Shown: positions 1-5,792 of the stretch, piece after piece
How the letters are laid out: every line of letters starts with the position of its first letter
Position numbering within the stretch: position 1 is the first letter of the stretch
NCBI GenBank assembly: GCA_003509785.1
Contig: DOMY01000177.1
Location: forward strand, 9,489-16,373
DNA: 6,885 bases
Direction: 5' to 3'
Origin: Gemmobacter sp.
GTDB taxonomy: Bacteria; Pseudomonadota; Alphaproteobacteria; Rhodobacterales; Rhodobacteraceae
Made by a program: the position numbers and the translations under genes
The notes under the pieces: model-generated
What the model was told of the DNA's origin: nothing
The model's input: only the letters and a program-made list of their open reading frames with translations
Database searches by the model: none

Positions 1-302
1 TCGCGCATTTCTCGCCTGCCTTCGAGGCGATGCACCGGGCGGTGACGCCGCATCTTGTTGGCGCGCCCATCTCTGTCGGCCAAAGCGGCACGGTCGCCGC
101 CTTGCTGGGGGCGATGGGCGGTGCGGGCTATGTTCTTGAAAAGACGGCCGAGGCCCTGTGCCAGAGCAGCGGCTTTCACCGGGTGCCCGATGCGCCGGTG
201 TTGCGCCAGCCGGTCTATGCGGCCGTGCATGTGCGCCACCGCATCTCTGCCGTTCATCGCCGGCTGACCCGCATCGTCCACCGCCGCCTGACGCCCCGAT
301 AG
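1..302 (+). CDS. LysR-type transcriptional regulator, C-terminal part only
   Basis: This is the 3' end of a gene that begins to the left of the window. The open frame runs from base 3 to the TAG at 300-302 and encodes about 99 residues. The text resembles the last third of a LysR effector-binding domain. A Gly-rich stretch (LLGAMGGAGYVLEKTAEAL) sits where these proteins place the segment before the last strand of the inducer domain. A following strand, VYAAVHVRHR, leads into a basic C-terminal helix (RLTRIVHRRLTPR). The helix-turn-helix is outside the window, so DNA specificity and target cannot be judged. The gene converges with the complete LysR gene at 371-1309, leaving only 68 bases between the two stop codons and no clear terminator there. 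The LysR call rests on overall pattern rather than a diagnostic motif, so a divergent ligand-binding domain of another family is possible. Confidence 0.7.
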   Translation, partial: AHFSPAFEAMHRAVTPHLVGAPISVGQSGTVAALLGAMGGAGYVLEKTAEALCQSSGFHRVPDAPVLRQPVYAAVHVRHRISAVHRRLTRIVHRRLTPR

Positions 303-370
303 GCCCAGGATCGCCCGAACCATTCAGAGGCAGGCCGCTGTATCAGACGCGCCCTGCCCGCAGGAAAGTC

Positions 371-1309
371 TTACCGGCTCTGATCCTTGGACAGCTGCGC
401 GATGACACTTTCGCGCAACCGCAGGGCCAGAGCTGAAAGCTGCCTGCGGCGCAGGTGCAGCAGGCAATAAGGCGTCACACGCACCTCATGCGCCACCGGC
501 AAGACCGCAAACCGGGCTGATATCGGTGGTTTGATCAGAAGTTCCGTCACTTCGGTGGACAGGGGCGCGATGGCATCCGTCTGGGAAAGATAGGCGAGGG
601 TCAGCAAGGTAGAGGGGCTGTTCACCACATTTTCGGGCTCTGAAACCCGCAGGGATGCAAAGGCCGCCAAAGTGGCTTCGCGGATCGGCGAGCCGCGTTG
701 CTGCATGATCCATTCATAGCCCAGAAGCTCGATCAGCGTGACCACAGGGGCGCGGACAAGCGGGTGATCGGCACGGACAAGGAAGGATACCTCTTCATCA
801 CGCATCGGGATGATTTCGAAATCCCTGCTGTCAAATTCCGGCAGGATCCGCGCCAGCACGAAATCCATGTCGCCCGCCACAAGATGTGTCACCAGATCAC
901 GCGAGGGCATCACGTCGACGGTAATATTGGCCTTGGGGGCGATCTGCTTGACCTCGCGGATGGCGGAGACGAGGTAATTGACCGCAGGCCCGGTGACCGA
1001 CCCGATCCGGATCGAGCCGCCCAAACCATCGCGCAGATTTTGCAGGTCGGAGACGATGCTGGTCATTTCGCGCAGAATGACATTGGTGCGCTGCAGAACC
1101 ACATGGCCGAACTCTGTCGGCACAAGGCCGCGCGACTGGCGCAGGAACAGCACCGCACCAAGCTGCCGCTCCATCTCGGCCAACATGCGCGAGGCGGCGG
1201 GTTGCGTCATCCCCACATGCTCTGCCGCCAGCTGAATCTGGCCCTGTTCGGCAATCGCCTGCAGCAACCGCAGCTGCGCAGGTTTCAGCATTTGTCGGGC
1301 CGTCACCAT
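371..1309 (-). CDS. LysR-type transcriptional regulator, GbpR-like; probable regulator of the ytfQRT-yjfF operon
   Basis: A complete 312-residue LysR-type regulator, a normal length for the family. Residues about 11-68 form the winged helix-turn-helix: LRLLQAIAEQGQIQLAAEHVG, then the recognition-helix segment TQPAASRMLAEME, then the wing RQSRGLVPTEFG. A linker helix (about 70-95) leads to the effector-binding domain (about 97-305), which opens with GSIRIGSVTGPAV. The IRIGSVTGPAV opening and the DFVLAR segment resemble, from memory, GbpR of Agrobacterium and Azospirillum, which controls a sugar-binding-protein operon. The gene points away from ytfQ, the usual LysR arrangement in which the regulator acts on a divergent target and on its own promoter. 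The chosen start is the ATG at 1307-1309; the ribosome site ahead of it is weak (GAAAGTGG). The ligand is inferred, not shown; by context it would be galactose, arabinose or a derivative. Confidence 0.88.
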   Translation of the reverse strand: MVTARQMLKPAQLRLLQAIAEQGQIQLAAEHVGMTQPAASRMLAEMERQLGAVLFLRQSRGLVPTEFGHVVLQRTNVILREMTSIVSDLQNLRDGLGGSIRIGSVTGPAVNYLVSAIREVKQIAPKANITVDVMPSRDLVTHLVAGDMDFVLARILPEFDSRDFEIIPMRDEEVSFLVRADHPLVRAPVVTLIELLGYEWIMQQRGSPIREATLAAFASLRVSEPENVVNSPSTLLTLAYLSQTDAIAPLSTEVTELLIKPPISARFAVLPVAHEVRVTPYCLLHLRRRQLSALALRLRESVIAQLSKDQSR

Positions 1310-1322
1310 CTGTATACCACTT

Positions 1323-1350
1323 TCGACATATGAGGCGTGCCAAATGTAAT
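1323..1350 (+). promoter_or_regulatory. Candidate sigma-70 promoter facing the ytfQ operon
   Basis: A -35-like TCGACA (1323-1328, five of six matches to TTGACA) is followed after 16 bases by a -10-like TGTAAT (1345-1350, five of six matches to TATAAT). It points toward ytfQ and lies just upstream of the divergent LysR gene, where LysR-controlled promoters usually sit. If it is the operon promoter, the untranslated leader would be roughly 875 bases, which is long, so another promoter nearer ytfQ is possible. The match was found by eye and is unproven. Confidence 0.4.
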
Positions 1351-1377
1351 TTTACCATCATACAACTATCGGGCTAA
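1349..1377 (-). promoter_or_regulatory. Candidate promoter of the LysR regulator, overlapping the divergent promoter
   Basis: Read on the - strand, TAAAAT (1354 down to 1349) is a good -10-like element. A poor -35-like TTAGCC lies 17 bases upstream (1377 down to 1372, three of six matches). The start of transcription would fall about 30 bases before the LysR ATG. The -10 box shares bases with the + strand -10 box at 1345-1350, so polymerases would compete. A weak -35 is common where an activator is required, but it also lowers confidence. Confidence 0.3.
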
Positions 1378-1822
1378 CGTTTCTGTGCCAAGGAGGAATG
1401 GCGCGCAGGCGGGGGGAAGGCTTGGTGAAAGACCAAGACTGATCCCTGGGAGGAACGAGACAAGTTCAACCATTGATGATCCGCCTTTGGCGGGTTCGCT
1501 GCATGTTCATGCCCAGGTGGGCTGGCATGGGGGGTGACCCTTTTGCCCAAGCCTTACTGCAAGCAAGATCGAGGGTGAGTTATGTTTCTGTCGCAGATTT
1601 TGGTGCCGGGTGGGGGCCCGGCGATCATCACGCGTCGCAACCGGGAAAAGACATGGGCCGTTCATGGCGGCATGTCGGGGCGCAGACTTGCGGCGGCAGC
1701 ACATTGCCGCAGTGAGGATCAGGGCTGGACGGCAGATGCCCTGGCGCGGGGGATGACCTGTGGTGCTGACCAGCGGGCGGGATACATGAACCCCTGCCCT
1801 GTCATGTTGTTCTGAGAAATCG

Positions 1823-1855
1823 CATGGCCTGCAAACCCGCATCATGGCCTGAAAC
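1823..1855. repeat. Direct repeat pair CATGGCCTG(C)AAAC, 20 bases apart
   Basis: CATGGCCTGCAAAC at 1823-1836 recurs as CATGGCCTGAAAC at 1843-1855, identical except for one extra C in the first copy. The starts are 20 bases apart, close to two helical turns, a spacing that would place two bound proteins on the same face of DNA. It lies in the gene-free stretch about 380 bases before ytfQ. It could be a pair of regulator sites or a chance or slippage duplication. Confidence 0.35.
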
Positions 1856-2137
1856 GGGGCGCCGCAAGCTGGCATTTGCGCGGGCGGATCGCAATCCTTT
1901 CCTGCACCGGGCAAGATTGGCCGCGGCAGCCGCTGACAGATTCAGTTTCTGAGAGCGGCCATGACATATCCCCCACACAGCAGAGATCGGGTTGCGGGCG
2001 CGCGACGCTTGATCCTGCGGGGGGCATCAGCCTGCAGGACATTCAGCATCATCCGCGCCGGAAGAATGGTGATCCGGGGCTGGATGCGCCCGGTTTGCCA
2101 CAACAAGACCCCGGATAACCGGATGGCGGAGGAGAGA

Positions 2138-2212
2138 ACCGGCTAAGCCCGGTCTGGAGGATTGGCCCGGGCAGCCCTGCTGCCCCGGCCGCACTGCGCC
2201 GGCAGGTCCGGC
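2138..2212 (+). promoter_or_regulatory. Cluster of three hairpins in the ytfQ leader
   Basis: Three inverted repeats lie in a row just before the ytfQ ribosome site. They are ACCGG/CCGGT (2138-2153, 6-base loop); GGCCCGGGCAG/CTGCCCCGGCC (2164-2190, 11 pairs with one mismatch, 5-base loop); and GCCGG/CCGGC (2198-2212, 5-base loop). No run of T follows, so this is not a standard intrinsic terminator. Possible roles are protection of the 5' end of the message or attenuation. The middle hairpin resembles the one after ytfQ. In DNA this GC-rich, small stems arise easily by chance, so only the middle one is persuasive. Confidence 0.4.
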
Positions 2213-2234
2213 ACAACATCAGGGAGAGAGCGGC

Positions 2235-3194
2235 ATGAAATTCAACAAGCTTCTGACAAGTGCAGCAGTTCTGGCCATCAGCGCCGGGGCAGCCTTCGCG
2301 GAAGGCGAAGTCATCGGTTTTTCGCAGATCGGTTCGGAATCGGGCTGGCGCGCGGCCGAGACGACGCTGACCCGCAATCAGGCCGAAGAGCGGGGCTATC
2401 AGCTTCAGTTTTCGGATGCCCAGCAACGGCAGGAAAACCAGATTGCCGCGCTGCGGTCGTTCATCGCGCAGGGTGTGGATGCCATCCTGATTGCCCCCGT
2501 CGTGGCGACGGGCTGGGATTCCGTGCTGCAGGAAGCCAAGGAAGCCGAAATCCCGGTGGTTCTGCTGGACCGGATGGTGGACAGCGATCCTTCGCTTTAT
2601 CTGACGGCTGTCGGATCGAACCTTGTTCACGAAGGCGAAGTGGCGGGCAAATGGCTGGCCGAAGCGGTTGGTGACAAACCCTGCCGCATCGTTGAACTGC
2701 AGGGCACCACAGGCTCTTCACCGGCCATCGACCGCAAGAAAGGCTTTGAACAAGGTATTGCAGGCCACGCCAACCTGACCATCGTGCAAAGCCAGACGGG
2801 TGATTTTACCCGCTCGCTGGGCAAGGAAGTGATGGAAAGCTTCCTGCAATCCGAAAATGGCGGCAAGGACATCTGCGCGCTTTACGCCCATAATGATGAC
2901 ATGGCTGTAGGGGCCATCCAGGCGATCAAGGAAGCCGGGCTGAAGCCGGGAGAAGATATCCTGATCGTGTCGATTGACGCCGTGCCGGATATCTTCAAGG
3001 CCATGGCCGATGGCGAGGCGAACGCGACCGTGGAACTGACCCCGAACATGGCAGGCCCGGCTTTCGACGCGCTGGAGGCCTTCTGGGCGAATGGCACGGT
3101 GCCTGCGAAGTTCATTCAGACGGAATCGAAACTTTACACGCAGGCGGATAATCCGGCTGGCGAATACGAAGCCCGCAAGGGGTTGGGTTACTGA
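2235..3194 (+). CDS. ytfQ: Galactofuranose-type ABC transporter, periplasmic sugar-binding protein YtfQ
   Basis: This is a 319-residue periplasmic binding protein of the ribose/galactose type I fold. It captures a furanose sugar and hands it to the YtfT/YjfF permease. Residues 1-22 form a Sec signal peptide (basic MKFNK, hydrophobic core, cleavage expected after AFA). The mature protein matches E. coli YtfQ, as remembered, nearly throughout: GFSQIGSESGWRAAE (28-42), QQRQENQIAALRSF, AQGVDAILIAPVVATGW (78-94), VELQGTTGSSPAIDRKKGF (153-171), QTGDFTRSLGKEVMESF, AHNDDM (218-223), AIQAIKEAGLKPG, and VELTPNMAGPAFDALE. Trp38 and Arg39, the DRKKGF arginine and the NDD aspartates lie where this fold contacts sugar. 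Cys150 and Cys214 also occur in E. coli YtfQ. AGGGAGAG at 2221-2228 fixes the ATG. It is first in the operon and is followed by a strong hairpin, which fits the need for excess binding protein. The exact sugar is inferred by homology. Confidence 0.95.
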   Translation: MKFNKLLTSAAVLAISAGAAFAEGEVIGFSQIGSESGWRAAETTLTRNQAEERGYQLQFSDAQQRQENQIAALRSFIAQGVDAILIAPVVATGWDSVLQEAKEAEIPVVLLDRMVDSDPSLYLTAVGSNLVHEGEVAGKWLAEAVGDKPCRIVELQGTTGSSPAIDRKKGFEQGIAGHANLTIVQSQTGDFTRSLGKEVMESFLQSENGGKDICALYAHNDDMAVGAIQAIKEAGLKPGEDILIVSIDAVPDIFKAMADGEANATVELTPNMAGPAFDALEAFWANGTVPAKFIQTESKLYTQADNPAGEYEARKGLGY

Positions 3195-3209
3195 AACAGG
3201 TCAGGCTTG

Positions 3210-3242
3210 CAGATCCGGGCAGCCTTGCGCTGCCCGGATCTG
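3210..3242 (+). terminator. Strong intercistronic hairpin after ytfQ (partial terminator or 3'-end stabiliser)
   Basis: A perfect 13-pair inverted repeat, CAGATCCGGGCAG (3210-3222) and CTGCCCGGATCTG (3230-3242), closes a 7-base loop (CCTTGCG). It starts 15 bases after the ytfQ stop and ends 34 bases before the ytfR start. No T-run follows, so full termination is unlikely. Hairpins in this position in sugar ABC operons typically stop some transcripts or block 3' decay, leaving more binding-protein message than membrane-component message. That role is inferred here. Confidence 0.7.
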
Positions 3243-3262
3243 TCATCATGAATATGCCGCCT

Positions 3263-3267
3263 AGGAG
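3263..3267 (+). promoter_or_regulatory. Ribosome binding site that decides the ytfR start
   Basis: AGGAG at 3263-3267 is 9 bases before the ATG at 3277 but only 3 bases before the in-frame GTG at 3271. The normal spacing favours the ATG, which removes two residues (Met-Pro) from the longest possible reading. Confidence 0.7.
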
Positions 3268-3276
3268 CTTGTGCCC

Positions 3277-4776
3277 ATGCTGCTGTCCATCAGGTCTCTG
3301 ACCAAGTCATTTCCGGGAACGAAAGCGCTGGATGGGGTGGATTTCGACCTGCGTTCCGGAGAAGTTCATGCCCTGCTGGGCGAGAATGGCGCCGGAAAAT
3401 CCACACTGATCAAATGCCTGACCGGGGCGTATCAACGCAATGCCGGAACGATCGCGCTGGATGGGGCCGAGATCGAGCCGCAGTCCTCGGGCGAGGCGCA
3501 AGAGCTTGGCATCGGCACGGTATATCAGGAAGTGAACCTGCTGCCCAATCTGACCGTCGCACAGAATCTGCTGTTCGGGCGCGAGCTTCGCCGGTTCGGC
3601 CTGATCGACAGCCGCGCCATGCGGGCTGCAGCACAGGAGATGCTGGGTGACTACGGGCTGGACATCAATGTGGACCGCGATCTGGGCGGCTATTCCGTGG
3701 CCATCCGTCAGATTGTGGCGATTGCCCGCGCGGTTGCCCTGTCGGGGAAGGTTCTGATCCTAGATGAACCCACGGCCAGCCTTGATGCCCGCGAAGTGCA
3801 GATGCTGTTTACCGTGGTGCGCCGGTTGCGCGACCGTGGCTTGGGCGTGATCTTCGTGTCGCATTTTCTGGATCAGGTCTTTGATCTGTCTGACCGCGTC
3901 ACCGTTCTGCGCAACGGGCGGCATGTCGTCACGACAGAGACAGCCGCGCTGACACGGATGACCTTGATCGAACACATGCTGGGCCGGACCCTGCAGGATG
4001 AGGTGCTGCACAATCCGCCGCCCGACCGGGGCAAACGCGAAAAGATGCTGGAGTTTTCGGGCTTCGGGCGCCGCGCCGTGGTTGAACCCTTTGATCTGGT
4101 GATCGGCAAGGGCGAGGTTGTGGGTCTGGCGGGTCTTCTGGGCTCCGGTCGGACCGAAAGTGCCGAACTGCTGTTTGGACTGCGCGCAACCCAGTCTGGC
4201 GAGGCGCGCGATCAGAACGGAAAACTTGATCTGTCTGGCCCGCGCGCGGCCATTGCGCAGGGGTTTGGTTTCGCCCCCGAAGATCGCAAGCTGGACGGCA
4301 TCGTGGCCGATCTTTCCATCCGCGAAAACATCATTCTCGGCCTGCAGGCCAGGCGCGGCTGGATGCGCCCCATTCCCAGAGCAGAACAGAACAGGCTGGC
4401 CGACAGCTATATTAAGCGGCTGGATATCCGCACCTCGGGCAAGGAAAAGCGGGTGGGCGAATTATCAGGCGGCAATCAGCAAAAGGTGGTTCTGGCCCGC
4501 TGGCTGGCGATGAATCCCCGCTTCCTGATCCTGGACGAACCGACACGCGGGATCGACGTGGGCGCACATGCCGAAATCCTGCATCTTGTGCATGAACTGG
4601 TGGAACAGGGCATGTCGCTTCTGGTGATCTCGTCCGAGCTGGATGAGCTGATGGCGGTTTCGAACCGGGTGATCGTTCTGCGCGACAGGTGCCATGTCGC
4701 CGAACTGGTCGGCCACGAGATTTCCGGGGAAAGCATCATGCGGGCAATCGCCAGCACGGAAGAAAAGGTGGAATGA
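3277..4776 (+). CDS. ytfR: Galactofuranose-type ABC transporter, double ATP-binding subunit YtfR
   Basis: This 499-residue protein carries two fused ATP-binding domains, as in RbsA/MglA-type sugar importers, and hydrolyses ATP on the cytoplasmic face to drive uptake. Domain 1 has Walker A GENGAGKST (35-43), Q-loop in VYQEVNLLPN (Gln84), an unusual signature YSVAIRQ (139-145) instead of LSGGQ, Walker B VLILDEPTASLD (159-170) and switch His196 in VSHFLDQ. Domain 2 has GLLGSGRT (286-293), where Arg replaces the Walker A lysine, then APEDRK (333-338), a full signature LSGGNQQKV (396-404), Walker B FLILDEPTRGIDVGAH (416-431), and Ser-Glu where the switch histidine would be. E. coli YtfR shares this asymmetry. 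Segments such as GIGTVYQEVNLLPN, PEDRK-DGI and RGWMRPI match YtfR rather than RbsA. The last four bases overlap the next gene (ATGA). The start follows the AGGAG at 3263. Confidence 0.95.
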   Translation: MLLSIRSLTKSFPGTKALDGVDFDLRSGEVHALLGENGAGKSTLIKCLTGAYQRNAGTIALDGAEIEPQSSGEAQELGIGTVYQEVNLLPNLTVAQNLLFGRELRRFGLIDSRAMRAAAQEMLGDYGLDINVDRDLGGYSVAIRQIVAIARAVALSGKVLILDEPTASLDAREVQMLFTVVRRLRDRGLGVIFVSHFLDQVFDLSDRVTVLRNGRHVVTTETAALTRMTLIEHMLGRTLQDEVLHNPPPDRGKREKMLEFSGFGRRAVVEPFDLVIGKGEVVGLAGLLGSGRTESAELLFGLRATQSGEARDQNGKLDLSGPRAAIAQGFGFAPEDRKLDGIVADLSIRENIILGLQARRGWMRPIPRAEQNRLADSYIKRLDIRTSGKEKRVGELSGGNQQKVVLARWLAMNPRFLILDEPTRGIDVGAHAEILHLVHELVEQGMSLLVISSELDELMAVSNRVIVLRDRCHVAELVGHEISGESIMRAIASTEEKVE

Positions 4777-5792
4777 TGCACGGCACGCTGAAACGTCTTG
4801 CCCCGCAGCTGATCGCCCTGGCCACTCTGATTGCGCTGGTGTCGGTCTTTTATCCCGGCTTCCTTTCGGTGTCGCTGAATGACGGTCGGCTTGTCGGGCC
4901 GGTGGTTGATGTGCTCAAGCGCAGTGCACCGGTGGCCCTGCTGGCGGTTGGCATGACGCTGGTGATCGCCACGCGCGGCATCGACCTTTCGGTGGGTGCC
5001 ACCATGGCGATCTGCGGCGCAGTGGCCGCCTATGCCGTCAGCGCAGGCTATGGATTGCCGGTGGCCATGCTGCTGGCCATCGGCGCGGGTCTGCTGGCGG
5101 GGCTGTGGAACGGATGTCTGGTGGCCATTGTCGGTGTGCAGCCCTTTGTCGCAACGCTGATCCTGATGACAGCCGGGCGGGGCATTGCACAACTGATCAC
5201 CGAGGGGCGGATTCTGACCTTCACCGACCCGGCTTTTGCCTTTCTGGGCTCTGGCAATCTGCTTGGCCTGCCGATGCCCACTTGGATCTGGATTTGCGTT
5301 GCTGTGCTGACCACGCTTCTGATGCGGCGCACCGCCCTTGGCCTGCTGATCGAGGCCATCGGCATCAACCGGCGGGCCAGCGCTCTGGCCGGGGTGAATG
5401 CGGTGGTGCTGCTGATTGCGGTTTACATGGCCATGGGCTTCTGTGCCGCTTTGGCAGGCCTGGTCGTCACGGCCGACATCCGGGGTGCCGATGCCAATAA
5501 CGCCGGTCTGTGGCTGGAGCTGGACGCCATCCTGGCCGTGGTGATCGGCGGCAATTCCTTGCTGGGCGGGCGGTTTTCGATTGCGGCATCGGTGATCGGC
5601 GCGCTGATCATCCAGACCATTTCAATCGGCATCCGCCTTGCCGGTTTTCCATCGGAATACAACCTGCTGATCAAGGCGGTTCTTGTCGTGGTGATCCTTG
5701 TCCTGCAATCGCCCCGTTTTGGAACCGAATGGCATTATTGGCGGCAGCAACTGCAGTTCAAGCGCCTGCGGGAAGGAAAGATTGCCAAATGA
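4773..5792 (+). CDS. ytfT: Galactofuranose-type ABC transporter, permease YtfT
   Basis: This is a 339-residue inner-membrane permease of the RbsC/BPD_transp_2 family, close to the length of E. coli YtfT (about 341). Hydrophobic segments run through about residues 10-310. Family-typical stretches include DGRLVGPVVDVLKRSAPVAL (about 37-56), GMTLVIATRGIDLSVGA (60-76), QPFVATLILMTAGRGIAQLIT, and TADIRGADANNAGLWLELDA, the last almost identical to remembered E. coli YtfT. The cytoplasmic loop that docks the ATPase is probably near EAIGINRRASALAGVN (194-209). The C-terminal 20 residues are strongly basic (RLREGKIAK), as expected for a cytoplasmic tail. The ATG at 4773 overlaps the ytfR stop as ATGA; a second ATG at 4776 is an alternative, with AAGGTGG at 4765-4771 serving either. 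The frame is open further upstream, but that part lies inside ytfR and is not coding. It pairs with YjfF to form the channel. Confidence 0.93.
   Translation: MMHGTLKRLAPQLIALATLIALVSVFYPGFLSVSLNDGRLVGPVVDVLKRSAPVALLAVGMTLVIATRGIDLSVGATMAICGAVAAYAVSAGYGLPVAMLLAIGAGLLAGLWNGCLVAIVGVQPFVATLILMTAGRGIAQLITEGRILTFTDPAFAFLGSGNLLGLPMPTWIWICVAVLTTLLMRRTALGLLIEAIGINRRASALAGVNAVVLLIAVYMAMGFCAALAGLVVTADIRGADANNAGLWLELDAILAVVIGGNSLLGGRFSIAASVIGALIIQTISIGIRLAGFPSEYNLLIKAVLVVVILVLQSPRFGTEWHYWRQQLQFKRLREGKIAK

Larger units (their letters stand above)
1310..2234. other. Long gap without a recognisable gene, between the LysR gene and ytfQ
   Basis: No protein family could be recognised in any frame across these 925 bases. 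Short frames exist (for example + 1476-1715, + 1582-1815, + 1876-2118, - 1507-1914), but their translations look like random GC-rich text and none has a convincing ribosome site. Small inverted repeats include CTTGGT/ACCAAG (1421-1437, 5-base loop), CCGCC/GGCGG (1481-1493, 3-base loop), GCCCA/TGGGC (1511-1522) and TGCGGC/GCCGCA (1689-1711). The left end holds divergent promoter-like elements and the right end holds clustered hairpins before ytfQ. The gap may be a long 5' leader, a decayed gene, or host an unrecognised small RNA; the sequence alone does not decide. Confidence 0.6.

Noticed and set aside
329..358. GGCAGG/CCTGCC inverted repeat between the converging LysR genes
   Set aside because: Only six pairs around an 18-base loop and no T-run; not a credible terminator.
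698..1333. 211-residue + strand open frame
   Set aside because: It lies opposite the LysR gene. Its translation is His/Asp/Gln-rich with no family resemblance, as expected from the complement of GC-rich coding DNA.
1398..1442. Short frame starting MARRRGEG next to AGGAGGA
   Set aside because: The ribosome-site-like AGGAGGA directly abuts the ATG with no spacer, and the frame closes after 14 codons.
1532..1544. GGGTGACCC followed by TTTT as an intrinsic terminator
   Set aside because: Only three clean pairs around a 3-base loop and a short T-run; too weak to call.
1582..1815. Possible small gene of 77 codons in the gap
   Set aside because: A GAGGGTGAG-like site precedes the ATG, but the translation shows no signal peptide, membrane segment or recognisable motif. 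It is too weak to list as a gene.
3271..3276. GTG start for ytfR, two codons upstream
   Set aside because: AGGAG would be only 3 bases away. The ATG at 3277 has 9-base spacing and matches the family start better.
4689..4772. Upstream extension of the ytfT frame
   Set aside because: It lies within the end of ytfR in another frame, and its Arg-rich text is not part of the permease.
4476..5192. 238-residue - strand open frame
   Set aside because: It runs antisense across the ytfR-ytfT junction. The His/Gln/Arg-rich text and lack of a ribosome site mark it as a mirror of the real genes.
5510..5788. Upstream extension of the yjfF frame
   Set aside because: These bases encode ytfT in another frame, and the extra 93 residues do not resemble a permease. 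The ATGA overlap and ribosome site support 5789.
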